From contig NC_059079.1 of assembly GCF_020497125.1 (NCBI RefSeq), positions 8,277,053-8,341,052 on the forward strand: a stretch of DNA of 64,000 bases, given 5' to 3'. Source of the DNA: Mauremys mutica. Taxonomy: Eukaryota; Chordata; Testudines; Geoemydidae. Below the pieces are notes generated by a model. That model saw nothing but the letters and a program-made list of their open reading frames with translations. It did not search any database and was not told the origin of the DNA. Below, one piece after another: positions 1-10,427 of the stretch. A program made the position numbers and the translations under genes. Each line of letters begins with the position of its first letter. Position 1 is the stretch's first letter.

Positions 1-512
1 TGTTAGTTTCAAATCACATATTTTGGTTCTTTTTTTACTTTTGTTTTGAGTTTCAGTTTGCCCCACCAGCACCACACACTCATTTTTTTACTTCATCCTC
101 TACTGTAAAAAAACCCTCCCACATTTTTGAACCTTTTCACCTGGAAACATGTGGGGGTGGGAGAAAGTGTTACTTCTCTCACTTCTACAAAAACTTTCTA
201 CACATTTCCAGTTGAAAAAAGTGGAAGCGGTTTTTAATCTACTTTCTCAAATTTTTTTCTACAACTTTTTCCAGATGGAAAAGTATTTAAAAAAAAAAAA
301 AATCATTTCCCCCAACTTCTTCCAGTGGGGCAGAGAGTCAGCGAAGGAGGAGGAGGAGGTGAGGGCTGAAGGGAAGAAATTTAAAAAATCCAAAACCTGA
401 AAACCAAAATGAAATGAAAATTTCTAGTAGGATTGTTTTGTTTTGAAATTTCCTGTAAAAATGAGGGGAAAAAATAGTCAAATGTTTTGTGGGGGGAAAT
501 AATTGATGAGCT
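1..512. repeat. Degenerate AT-rich repeat, probably an old hAT-type MITE end
   Basis: The stretch is full of alternating GAAAA and TTTTC runs and ends in a GAGCTCTAG-like terminus. Amniote nonautonomous DNA elements made of long runs of TTTTCA/TGAAAA have similar ends. The left end lies outside the window and I see no target duplication. The 83-residue open frame at 149-400 is low-complexity lysine and phenylalanine sequence with no domain, so I do not treat it as a gene. Confidence 0.3.
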
Positions 513-1535
513 CTAGTTATCAGTGTGGGCGTCTTGCAGCTCTGTCAGGACTATGTGTTCACTTTACTAAATAATGGAATAGATTAAAAATTTAGCATTT
601 TGTAAAGAGAAAGTCACAAGGGCCTGCTTTTGGGGTGTGATGTGCTGTGTTGGGCCACTCCAGACCACACCAGACTGCTGGTGGAATCTGGACATAAAGC
701 CAGCGTATCTGGCCCTGGAAAGATTAATGTAGTGGCACGAAGCTCATGCAGTGGCTAAACTACCGACTTCCCTGTTGTTGTCCGAGGGTGGCTGAGTCCT
801 ATACCTGCTGATCAAAGGCTCTCATATCAGCTGTTTGGAGCCATTGCTAGCCAGAATACACAACAGCAGCCTTCAGACTGCTCTAATCTACAACTGAAAA
901 GTAGCCTATCAGATAGGCGGTTTATGATTGCACGAACACAAAGGCCACTATACACCCCATTTTTCTCAGCTGCATCAGGTACTCCTCAGCCATGGCCAAG
1001 GATCTAGGCCACAGTGCTGCTAAACAAGATCAGTCGAGTAAAATGGTTATACAGTAAAATATTGTTAGCATTAATCTGAACTATCATTGTTAGAAGAACT
1101 GCTAAGGAACAAAAGAGAAAACCAAGCAAAGCAACCAGCAGCAACGACAGCAGTGACGCTACTGGTCAGCCAATGAAATTATTCTGAATTGCTGACCTGT
1201 TGTGGTTCATACACAATTTAATTTATGTATAAACTCATTTGCACTCTGGGATCCAAGTCTCCATGAAGATTACCAATAGTATTTCTCCTCAGACCAACGC
1301 CACTCCATCTTTTTTTTTTATTTCTGAGGGAGCTTTTGATAAGGTCACCTCATTAATGCAGGTCTTGCTTATTGAGAAGGCACTTGGTAGTTTATTTAAC
1401 TATTTCACTGTGAAATGATTTATGAGAGATAAGCCTTCCATTTTTTTTTATTCTTGACTGATCATTTCAGCATATATAACATCAAATCCCAGGGGATGCT
1501 GCTCAAATCCCTGATAGTTTCTGAATGACCCAGAG
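513..1535. other. Unique-looking sequence, no gene seen
   Basis: I found no open frame with a recognisable domain, no splice-bounded exon and no clear repeat. Base composition is ordinary for intergenic vertebrate DNA. Confidence 0.5.
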
Positions 1536-2439
1536 CACGGTCTCTCAACCCAGGGCCGGTGCAAGGATGTTTCGCGCCCTAGGCGAAACTTCCACCTTGC
1601 GCCCTCGCCCCCATGCCCCTGCCCTGAGCCCCCCCCCCCGCAGCAGCTCCCCCCCTCTGCCCTGAGGTGCCCCCCTTGTGGCAGCTCCGCATCCCCCACC
1701 CTCCACCCTGAGGCACCACCCCCGCCCCAGCTCACCCCTGTTCCACGCACGAGCACCCCGAGCACGCCGTCGCTGCTTCACTTCTCCCACCTACCAGGCT
1801 TGCGGCGCCTAAGATGATTGGCGCCGCAAGCCTGGGAGGCGGGAGAAGTGAAGCAGCCACGGCGTGCTCGGGGAGGAGGCGGGGCAGGGGTGAGCTGGGG
1901 CGGGGAGTTCCCCTGCGTACCGCCCCCCCCCCCTTACTTGCTGCAGGCAGCCCTCCCCGTGCCCCAGCTCCATCCGCCTAAATGCCGGCGGCGACTGGGG
2001 TGGCCGAAGATCCGGCCGCCGCGGTCGCTGCCGAAGAAAATGGCACCCCCCAAATCCTAGCGCCCTAGGCGACCTCCTAGGTCGCCTAAATGGTTGCACG
2101 GGCCCTGTCTCAACCTTTTTTCTTTCTGAGACCCGACTCCCCCCCTAGCATGCTATAAAAACTCCAGGGCCCACCTGTGCCCCAATAACTCTTTCTCTGC
2201 ATATCCAGTAGATTAAAAGCCAGGGCTGGCATTAGGGGGTAGCAAGCAGAGAAACTGCCTGGGCCCCCACACTGCAGGGCCCACAAAGCTAAGTTGTTCG
2301 AGCTTCGGCTTCAGCCCAGGGTGGTGGGGCTCAGGCTTCAGCGAGTCTAACACTGGTCCTACTCTGGTTATTTCGGCGGCCCCCTGAAACCTGCTCGCAG
2401 CCCCCCAGTGGGCCCCGGATACCTGGTTGAGAACCACTG
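1536..2439. mobile_element. Outer hAT-type nonautonomous element, split by a second hAT
   Basis: The left end CACGGTCTCTCAACC matches the inverse of the right end GGTTGAGAACCACTG, giving inverted termini of the CAGTGGTTCTCAACC type. The candidate target duplication is imperfect (acccagag at 1528-1535 against atctagag at 2440-2447), as expected for an old copy. The interior right of the nested insertion (2116-2439) contains the ACCCGACTCC and GGGCCCCGG segments also seen in the related copy at 9681-10023, in opposite orientation. Frames here are noncoding. Confidence 0.7.
1551..2107. mobile_element. hAT-type MITE nested in the 1536-2439 element
   Basis: The 557-bp insert is bounded by a perfect 8-bp duplication TCTCAACC (1543-1550 and 2108-2115). 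Termini are CAGGGCCGGTGCAAGG on the left and TTGCACGGGCCCTG on the right, an inverted pair of the CAG...CTG type typical of hAT transposons. Just inside are inverted GCGCCCTAGGCGA segments, so the ends form a longer hairpin. The GC-rich core includes proline- and glycine-rich frames on both strands that are shadows of the composition. It has no transposase. Confidence 0.9.
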
Positions 2440-2533
2440 ATCTAGAGATGTAACACTAGAAACTGGTGTTCTCCACTACACAATGCTTGACAGTTTCCTC
2501 TTGACTACATCATTCCTAGAGAACATAATAATA

Positions 2534-2760
2534 ATGTCTTTCACTTTTATAGTCCCTTATATCAGAGGATCTCAAAACACCTTATTTATAACTGAACAAC
2601 TTTAAGTTAGGTATTATTATAGCCAGAAGGGGAAACTGAGGTACCAGAAGGTTAATAGTTTTACTCAAGGTCACAAAGCAAGTCAGTGACAGATCTGGGA
2701 TCAGAATCCAGGCACTGTGACTTTTGGTTTCCTGCTTTCACCACTAAATACGTTCCCCTG
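2534..2760 (-). repeat. MIR-like CORE-SINE, antisense
   Basis: Read on the minus strand, the segment has the MIR core: a CCTCAGTTTCC-like block (plus-strand GGGGAAACTGAGG) beside the block corresponding to CAAGGTCACAAAGCAAGTCAGTGACAG split over both sides. A degraded GGATAATAATA segment lies next to it. The order and spacing fit MIR. It is heavily diverged. Confidence 0.7.
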
Positions 2761-5504
2761 CTGTTTACAGTTTTTACTATAAACCAACTGGTGCCCAACC
2801 CAACAGTGTAGCTCCCATATTATGAGATTAAGTAAAAAAAAAAAAAAAAAAAGGGTATAATGTCTTATCTTCTAGATACATTTTTTTCTTGCCTCTGTTT
2901 CTTTCTGTTTAATTTTAAGTGCTTTTGACCTACAAGCTTCATTTTGCTTCTGTTACTTTCTTTTTTGGAAAAGCACACAGTCCTTTAATGGCTCACTATG
3001 AAAATAAACAATAATGTCTGGATTACAACAGATTCTGGAACTCTGGCAATAGTAAATTAACTGGCTGGCAAAATTACAAATGCCAGTAGCTGATGTAGTA
3101 TTTTATATTATGTTTCCTAGATTTTATGAGAGATTTTAAAGCCTTCTGTGCTTTTTCCTGTATGTTTGCAGCTTGTCAATCAATCCATTAATTAGACATT
3201 AAATTAGCAGAAAGGTCCTTGAAGGAATTTAAATATACATTTAGTTTCTTTTCACAAATTTCCAACACCACAATATGTACAAACAGAGGACAGTTTCAAA
3301 GGCAATTAGGCGCCTCTGCAGTTTCTTACTAGAAAACTTTCTGTTCCTGGGATTATTGTTAGAAATCAAATTGTTTTGATATGCAAATTTACATCTCTAT
3401 GGCTCAAGGACCCTCTGACACCACAACTGTGCTAACTTTAATAATTGTGAGGAACTCTCAGTATAGTTTGTATTTCTCTTCGGTCTTCATATATGATAAA
3501 TCATTAAACTCTGAACATACAGTAACAAAATATATTGTGTATGATCTATACTATTTTACATTGTGAGTTTGACCCAATGATGTTGATTGAGATGTCCAGT
3601 TATATATCAGCATAAACATATGCATCACTGTGTAAATGTGGATAAAGGAGGTTTGCATTTTATAATCTAAACAATTATGCCAACACTTGCTGCTAGATAT
3701 AGCATTCACTGCCGTGAGTAGCCTTATTGAAGCTATATGCCGTTTTCAGGACTACAATATTAGGCTTTGATTCTCAGTCTTAAGACCATGTATAATTTTG
3801 ATATCAATGGGACTACCCCATTTACAAAGTTACTCTGCTTGATTTTTTTTTTTTTTTTTTTTTTGCAGAATTAGGGCCTTAGATTGTAGACACTTTGGGC
3901 TTTAAGGAAAACAAGACATAGGACAACAGTTCACATGTGAGAGAACACGTGAAACAAGTACAAGTAAAGGTTCCTTGCAGAAGTGGGTTTTAAGAAAGGA
4001 GTTAGAGCAAAGGGCATTTGGACGACAAAAATTTGGAGACTAATCAAGTGTAGGTGTCTGCATAATTACAAGGCATGGAACACAGCGAGGGAGGAGTATA
4101 TGGAGCAGAAGGGAGAGGAGATAATTGCAGAGATGTTTCATTGGCTAAGATAATATTATGTAGGATTTTGACATGAGGACAAAGAGCTTGACATTAATGC
4201 AGCAAAAGACAGGAAGGCAATGAAGGGATTCAATGAGAACACTGTGTAGGTATAAGCAGCACTTTTATGTGGCACTTTGGTTAAGTCAGAACAGGGAATA
4301 GTGAGAGATAGGAAGGCCAGAAAGAAGTCTGCAATAATCATGATGAAAGATCACTAATACATGAATAAAGAATTTAATAGTGGAGATAGAGAGGAAAGGA
4401 TGTCTGACTAATAAGCATTAGGGGCGTTAGTTTATTATTTTTCAATATTTATATTTTTGTTGTACAGTTACTGCTGGATCATCTTTCCCCACCCCCGAAA
4501 ATAGCTTTTATATTCTCAAAAATGCCAACAGAAAAAAAATTAAGGAAAAATAGAGCAATAATTTCCATATTTCTGACCCAGTGCATTCCACATCGGAGTT
4601 TCTTGACTTGCATCATTGGCATCATTACACACACAGTGCACATGGCTCATGTTTTATTTTTAGAATATACCGCAGGTAGAAAAAGCAAGTTGCAACATAC
4701 AGGTTCTCTAAGAAAAAATATTGCAATAATTTTAAAATAGTTCTGAAGCAATCCTTGCAAAGATCATATACCGACTAACATTCAACATCCTGTGATAGAA
4801 CAAGCTGTAATTGAAGTAACGTACTATTCCTTAGTACAATATATAACACTGTCCTTCTTTGATCCCACTTAAAGGATAAATTTTACACTGTTGGAGGGGT
4901 CAGGATTACACAATAGAGGTATTTTGCCTAAATTATGTTATTTCATGAATTGACAGTTATTTAACAAAATCTCTCAGTGCCAACAGAGCTGAGTAAAACA
5001 GTTTATTTGCAAGGTACCATTGATGTACTCCTAGGATCCACTGAGATCATCAGTTACTATGTACCATAGCTATGGATTGCATATTTATTATCTTTTACTT
5101 ATATTATGTCTATCATATCTCTTGGTGCCCTCAGAAAAATTGTAAAACACATAAAAAAAATCAATTCAATTGACAAAAATGTCTGCAATACTAAAACAAA
5201 TCTTTCTTCATTCCCCCAAAGAATCCTCTCCACTTAACCCATTGCATTAGAAAAGGCCTGAGTAGATAAAAATGCCTTGCTATATTCTAGCTGAAGATCA
5301 TTAAACTGAGGTTCTGCCTAGAGCACGTAAAATTCTATACTGGCTAACAGGTCAGTACTGCACAAAATCCCTGATATTATTATTATAATATATATATGAC
5401 AAAATAAATGGAGAAATCAAAACAATAGTAAAAAATAGTTAGCTTTACTGTACAAGACTGTAAGGTCAGGTATAATATTACTGTACTAGTGTGAAAGTAA
5501 GAGC
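2761..5504. other. Unique AT-rich DNA with homopolymer runs; no gene seen
   Basis: Mostly unique sequence. A run of about 19 A lies at 2834-2852 and about 22 T at 3843-3864. Neither flanks a recognisable retrogene. Short open frames at 3381-3566, 4156-4341 and 4522-4740 have no domain and no coding bias. Segment 3160-3340 is rich in TTAATTA-type sites and could be a conserved noncoding element, which only alignment can show. Confidence 0.5.
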
Positions 5505-5690
5505 AGGTCTACACTACGGCAGGGACTGACGCTCTAAGATTGATCCACTGGTGGTCGATTTAGCAGGTCTAGTAAAGGCCCACCAAATCGACTGCAGATC
5601 GCTTTCTCCCATCAACACCCAACAGTGTAGATCCCGCGGTAACTCGACCTAAGGTAAGTCGACTCCAGCTATGTTATTCACATGGCTGAG
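5505..5690. repeat. GTCTACACT-type MITE fragment
   Basis: It begins GCAGGTCTACACTACGG and contains TCGACTCCAGCTATG, a motif combination in a family of short DNA elements with GTCTACAC near the ends. The right half, which should mirror the left, is missing. It has no coding capacity. Assignment to a PIF/Harbinger-like group is an inference from other copies here. Confidence 0.5.
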
Positions 5691-6056
5691 CTTCTGGTTC
5701 TTATGAGAAGAAAATTAAAGCATTTTGTTGCTTGTACATCCTTTATTTAAAATATACATACTATATAGTGGGTGAGATCCAGGCCCCATAGAAATCAATA
5801 GGAGTTTCTCTATTGACTTCAAGGATTTAACCCATTGTTCATTTGGTATTTAGCTCTGTAAAGGTTTTGAGACACAATTACAAAATAAAGTTGAATTAGA
5901 TTGCATCAGTCCACATAATCCACCTGAATTACAAGTAACTTCCTTCATTACTGTAATAAAAACTACCATACAGCCATAGATTGAAGGAAATTAGTTTAAA
6001 ACCAATAAAACAGCGAGGGATTAAACTCTTTGGCTCCCCTATTCCTTAAATAAAGG
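5691..6056. other. Unique DNA with a short dispersed palindromic motif
   Basis: Around 5771-5840 lies a segment pairing ATCAATAGGAGTTT with CTATTGACTTCAAGG, of the form seen again at 8530-8610. The rest shows nothing recognisable. Confidence 0.4.
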
Positions 6057-6243
6057 CCTGCTCTACAATAGAAAAATAGGTTGGTTTAACTACATTGATC
6101 ATGGAGGTGAAAAATCCACACCACGGAGCAGTGTAGTTAAACTGACCTAAGTCCCCGTGTAGACAGTGCTAAGTAACGTCTACACTGAAGTGTTACAGAA
6201 GCACAGCTGTGCCTCTGTAGTGTTTTAGTATAGACAAGCCCTA
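6057..6243. mobile_element. GTCTACACT-type MITE
   Basis: The termini are GGCCTGCTCTACAATAG and TAGTATAGACAAGCC, inverted and diverged. The interior has AACTACATTGATC and GTAGTTAAACTGACC, an internal inverted pair shared with copies at 17733-17998 and 23238-23501. Flanks TAA/CTAA allow a 3-bp duplication but do not prove it. Confidence 0.6.
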
Positions 6244-7350
6244 AAACTAGTCCGTTTCTATTCAGTCAAACCTCCATAATTCATAGCCATGCATGAGAGT
6301 AATTGACAGGTGTTAAGTGGCAACAATCGTATACAGTAGCATGCACATGCTACCGCATTTTTATTAATCTGAAGTGTTTGCTTTTTTAATTGGAATGAAA
6401 ATGGATATTGCAAACTGATTGAGATTAATTAGGTGAGACTTGTAATGGAGAGACAAAAAAGAAGAATGAATCACTGTAGTTCCTGGTGCATTTATTTTCA
6501 GATCATTAGATCATTTTTCATCAGGCAGTTTGCAGAGCGGATGAACAGAAGCTATAACCAGCAAAAATTGCTCCATTTTCATCCAGACTCCAGTGACTAA
6601 GCCAAACTAAATCATACAACACCTAACGCTTAGCACTAACAGTAGGTTTATATAAAACAAACAAAAAAATAAAGATCCTGAAATTTAATCAGCAATGAAG
6701 AGTCTTCCAGAAAGCTAGGCAGGTCTGTCACCACTTTTACTCTAATAAAAGCATAAAAATAGGATGTTATCCTATTCAAGTTGCCTAATTAAAATACATC
6801 ATCAAGTAGTGCATTTTGTAAAAAAACAGTATTGTCAACTCTCACAATTTTATCAAGAGTCTCAAGATATTTGATGTTTTACTGGAGTTGTGTGATTAAG
6901 AGAAACTAAGCTTTCATTAAAAGAAGGAGAAGTTTCTAGCCCTGGTTGTGGCAGAGAATAGCTTGACAGTGTGACCTGAGTGAACCATGAAGGCTCAAAA
7001 GCTAGAAAGTAAATGAGAACCCAAAAGGTATTGGCTTAAAAATTATGAGGTTTTTTTTAAACAATCTCATGATTTTTGAACATTTGGAGGTGGCAGTACT
7101 GAAAATAAAAATGGGAGGAAAGGTTTATAACATCTAATGAATATTGTTAATTATACTTATTTCAAAAAAGGTGCCCATCCCTGAGGTATTTCAGTGCCAT
7201 CCCCTAAGTTATGTGTGTGTCAATTCTGGAACAGAAATTTTAGTATGATTTATGTTTTTACTACAATGAAAACATTCCATGTTAGAAATTTAAACAGAAT
7301 GGGCCTGATCTGCAGCTGCTTCAAGGCAGGTGAGTTCACTTAATTTCAAT
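6244..7350. other. Unique DNA; possible conserved noncoding stretch
   Basis: No gene or known repeat. The part around 6350-6600 is AT-rich with GATTAATTAGG and similar homeodomain-like sites, and lacks repeat character. I cannot measure conservation from one sequence. Confidence 0.4.
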
Positions 7351-7402
7351 AAAAACGATGAGGAGTCCTTGTGGCACCTTAGAGACTAACAAATTTATTT
7401 GG

Positions 7403-7438
7403 GCATAAGCTTTTGTGGGCTAAAACCCACTTCATCAG
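7403..7438 (-). ncRNA. Degraded hammerhead ribozyme-like core
   Basis: On the minus strand the order is CTGATGA (7432-7438), a stem II hairpin made by GTGGG and CCCAC around a TTTTAG loop, then AAAA and GCTTATGC (7403-7410), which can form the very short stem III. The canonical core needs CTGANGA...GAAA. Here the G of GAAA is A (plus-strand T at 7414), a change consistent with CpG decay. That base is the catalytic G12, so the motif should not self-cleave. Hammerhead motifs are known in Penelope-like elements, which fits the host repeat. Confidence 0.6.
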
Positions 7439-7567
7439 ATGCATGGAATGGAGAATACCGAGGCAGGTATAAATACACAGCACATGAAAAGATGGGAGTT
7501 GCCTTACCAAGTAGGGGGTCAGTGCTAACGAGCCAATTCAATTAAGGTGGAAGTGGGCTATTCTCAA

Positions 7568-7691
7568 CAGGGCAGGCAGCAGGTTTTCTGCGGGTCCTCC
7601 CTCTCTTCCTCTTTGGCGGCAATTTTTCCTCAAAGAGGAAGAGAGGGACTGAGGGACCCGCTTCCTACACTGGTGCCTGGAGCGGGCCCTG
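7568..7691. mobile_element. 124-bp hAT-type foldback MITE inside the Penelope-like repeat
   Basis: A perfect 8-bp duplication ATTCTCAA flanks it (7560-7567 and 7692-7699). Ends are CAGGGCAGGCAGC and GAGCGGGCCCTG. Internal arms at 7590-7615 and 7631-7661 are near-complementary (GCGGGTCC.. against ..GGACCCGC, CTCTTCCTCTTTG against CAAAGAGGAAGAG), so the element folds into a hairpin. The overlapping 103- and 113-residue frames are composition artefacts. Confidence 0.85.
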
Positions 7692-8189
7692 ATTCTCAAC
7701 AGTTGATAAGAAGGGGTGAATACCAAGGGAGGAAAAATCACTTTTGTAGTGCTAATGAGGCCAACATAATCAAGGTGGCCCATTTCAAACAGTTTCAAAC
7801 CCAACAGGACAACTCTCTTGCAGCTGCCCAGTCTGACTGTGTCACAGTTTGTTGTTGAAAAGATCATGCAGAGCAACACAACTGCAACAAACTACAGTCC
7901 CAACAACAGAACAAAAAGCTCTGAATAATTCCAACTTCTCCCTGACCTGGAGCCAAGTGTCAAAAAAATGCTGTCATTATCATCTTCATCTATTTTATGC
8001 ATTTCCCAATCCTGTGAACAATTTTCTTCCAGCAAGCCCAATACTTGCATCAAAACAGGTTTACTACAACTACAAGAATATTTTAAGCAGAGGAAAACTA
8101 ACAACGGCATCTCTTTCTCTCTCCAGTCGAACTGCTGAGTGTTCCCCTGTTGCGATTCTTGTAAGAGAAAAATGACCTATTTTCAAGTA

Positions 8190-8350
8190 CACACAAAGTA
8201 GTAGTGAAAATAAACCAAACTGCCGGCTGCAGTTCATCAGATATTATAGAAACCCCATCACCTGCAGAAAATGTGATACCACATATGTGGGACAGATCAT
8301 AACTGAGTGCCAGAGCCTCAACGGGCACAAATTAACAGTCAGAACCAGTA
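8190..8350 (+). pseudogene. Possible GIY-YIG endonuclease remnant (Penelope-like)
   Basis: In one plus frame (codons in phase with 8246) the peptide reads with a Cys-x-x-Cys pair, then TTYVGQI and, about ten residues on, LNGHK. This is the order of the Cys pair, YVGQT-like and NGH-like motifs in Penelope-type GIY-YIG domains. Only about 50 codons are recognisable and no reverse transcriptase is seen upstream. It runs opposite to the antisense Penelope end at 7351-7810, so the two are probably separate copies. It could also be chance. A homology search with this peptide would settle it. Confidence 0.35.
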
Positions 8351-8359
8351 AGGATGAAT

Positions 8360-8881
8360 ATATACACACACACTTTTCCCATTGAGTTTTAGCCAGCAAT
8401 CGCTGAACTGTACTGCAAAGCAGCCAAACTACTGAGCCGATGTAGTTTAAATGAAACCTAGAACAAATTCAGTATTTTCAAACTGGATATTAGATACTGA
8501 GAGGATCTGGATTCCTTTAATTCTCCCTTTTAAGGGTCGGCTCCAACTCCCATTAAAGTCAATGGAAAGGCTCCCCCTCACTTCAGTGAGAACTGGATCA
8601 GGCCCCAAAAGAACAAACCAAGCGTCCTGACCATTCTCTGTGATAGGGCATGCAGCTGTGTGGTCCTGCCATTTGTTTTCATTTAAGAGATCCCATTGTG
8701 TTTTTCACAACAGTAGGGTGTGCTAACTCAGGTGTCCTGGCCTGCAGGCTGTTTTTGCAGGTGCCACTCAGGCAGCTGCACACATGATTGCTTGGCTAGA
8801 AATCTCCATAGTTCTCTGAGGCCCACTCATTTCCCTCCTTTGTCAGGCCATCCAACTGGGTGTTGAGGATACTGATACTGA
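8360..8881. other. Unique DNA with a dispersed amniote-type motif
   Basis: Segment 8530-8610 pairs ACTCCCATTAAAGTCAATGG with a GGATCAGGCCCC tail, a motif recurring in the window in altered forms. No gene is seen. Confidence 0.4.
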
Positions 8882-8901
8882 TCTGCAGGGATCCGTACTG
8901 A

Positions 8902-9678
8902 TTGGGTCCCATTCTGTTCAATATTAACATTCAAAATGATCTGGACAAACTGGAGAAATGGTCTGAAGTAAACAGGATGAAATTCAATAAGGACAAACGC
9001 AAAGTACTCCACTTAGGAAGGAACAATCAGTTTCACACATACAAAATGTGGAATAACTGCCTAGGAAGGAGCACTGCGGAAAGGGATCTGGGGGTCATAG
9101 TGGATTACAGACTAAATATGAGTCAACAGTGTAACGCTGTTGCAAAAAAAAAAAGGCAAACATCATTCTGGGATGTGTTAGCAGGGGTATTGTAAGCAAG
9201 ACACAAGAAGTAATTCTGCTCTATTTCACACTGATTAGGCCTTAACTGGAGTATTGTCTCCAGTTCTGGGCACCATATTTCAGGAAAGATGTGGACAAAT
9301 TGGAGAACGTCCAGAAAAGAGCAACAAAAATTATTAAAGATCTAGAAAACATGACCTGTGAGAGAAAATTGGAAAAAATTGGTTTGTTTAGTTTGGAGAA
9401 GAGAAGACTGAGAGGGGACATGATAACAGTTTTCAAGTACATAAAAGGTTGTTACAAGGAGGAGGGAGAAAAAAATGTTCTTTTTAGCCTCTGAGGATAG
9501 GACAAGAAGCAATGGGCTTAAATTGCAGCCAGGGCAGTTTAAATTGGACATTAGAAAAAGCTTCCTAACTGTCGGGATATTTAAGCACTGGAATAAATTG
9601 CCTAGGGAGCTTGTGGAATCTCCGTCATTGGAGATATTTCAGAGCAGGTTAGACAAAAACATGTCAGGGATGGTCTAG
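8902..9678 (+). pseudogene. CR1 ORF2 reverse transcriptase C-terminal fragment
   Basis: Three overlapping frames (8902-9195, 9291-9494 and 9475-9678) carry consecutive parts of the CR1 ORF2 C-terminus: the MKFNKDKRKVLHLGRNN block, the AERDLGVIVDYRLNMSQQC block, then LENVQKRATKIIK, LEKRRLRGDMI, and KSFLTVGIFKHWNKLP. Frame shifts and stops separate them, one in a run of about ten A near 9145-9154. The catalytic FADD motif is missing. It is a dead retrotransposon gene, not a host gene. Confidence 0.85.
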
Positions 9679-9680
9679 AT

Positions 9681-10023
9681 CAGTGGTTCTCAACCAGGAG
9701 TCTGAGGCACCCTGGGGGCCCACGAGCAGGTTTCAGGGGGTCTGTCAAGCAGGACCAGCATCAGACTCACTGGGGCCCAGGGCAGAAAGTCGAAGCCCCA
9801 CCGCCTGGGGCTGAAGCCGAAGTCTGAGCAGCTTAGCTTCATGGGGCTCCCTGTGGCGTGGGGCCCCAGGCAATTTCTCTGTTTGCTACCCCCTAATGCC
9901 AGTCCTGGCTTTTATATACAGAAAGTCAGTTGTTGTGACACAGGTGAGCCGTGGAGGTATTATAGCCTGCTGGGGGGTGGGGGTGGGGGAGGGGCTCAGA
10001 AAGAAAAAGGTTGAGAACCCCTG
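9681..10023. mobile_element. hAT-type nonautonomous element in CR1
   Basis: The 343-bp insert has a perfect 8-bp duplication GTCTAGAT (9673-9680 and 10024-10031). Ends are CAGTGGTTCTCAACCAGG and AGGTTGAGAACCCCTG, an inverted pair. It is the same family as 1536-2439. The interior shares GGTTTCAGGGGG, the GCCCCACCGCCTGGGGCTGA block and GCAAACAGAGAAATTGCCTGG (complement). No transposase is present. Confidence 0.92.
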
Positions 10024-10111
10024 GTCTAGATTATACTTTGCCCTGCCTTGAGTGCAGGGGAACTGGACTAGAAGACCTCTCGAGGTCCCTTCCAGTCCTA
10101 CGATTCTATAC

Positions 10112-10427
10112 CCCACCTTCCAGAGAAATAAATAACTGGGGGGAGAATGATATCATCAGAAGTTGTAATCTAACGCTTCCAAATATAGGCACAATGTTAA
10201 GCACCCAAAAAGGGGTTCTCGTACTTCGTGATGCCAAGCTCCCGCAATCCCAAATGAATTTAATGGGAACTGCAGATGCTCAGCATCTTTGAATTAAGTA
10301 TCTAGATATGGATTAGGCCTTAGCTTTGATTTAATTTTGGCCCTGCTGTTCTATCTCCATCAATTGGCTAGTTTTTGTCCCCACGGTATGGGCTGGCAGC
10401 CACTTGCAGTGACTTTGACCACTCAGG
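10112..10427. other. Unique DNA, nothing recognised
   Basis: No open frame with a domain and no repeat that I can name. Confidence 0.4.

Larger units (their letters stand above)
7351..7810 (-). mobile_element. Penelope-like element 3' end, antisense
   Basis: The plus strand reads GGAGTCCTTGTGGCACC, then CAAATTTATTTGGGCATAAGC and CACTTCATCAGATGCATGG. This is the antisense of a well-known turtle repeat whose full copies continue into a GIY-YIG/reverse transcriptase ORF of Penelope type. Only the terminal untranslated part is present. A tandemly repeated GCTAATGAGGCCAA / GCTAACGAGCCAA module occurs on both sides of a 124-bp hAT insertion (7568-7691). The minus strand carries a hammerhead-ribozyme-like core at 7403-7438. 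Confidence 0.65.
8882..10111 (+). mobile_element. CR1 LINE 3' part, split by a hAT element
   Basis: The sequence encodes the last part of a CR1 ORF2 and runs into a typical CR1 3' end: GGACTAGAAGACCTCTCGAGG, then CCTTCCAGTCC and an ATTCTA tail. The 5' end is truncated and an internal deletion removed the FADD region (QGSVL..FN passes straight to DLDKLEKW). A hAT copy at 9681-10023 interrupts the 3' UTR. Removing it restores GGTCTAGATTATACTTTG, the usual CR1 order. Confidence 0.9.

Noticed and set aside
149..400. First open frame of the window
   Set aside because: Low-complexity Lys/Phe sequence from a poly-A/T-rich repeat.
7849..8175. 108-residue frame as a possible gene
   Set aside because: No domain; serine-rich without a matching upstream exon. 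Only the later GIY-YIG-like stretch was kept, at low confidence.
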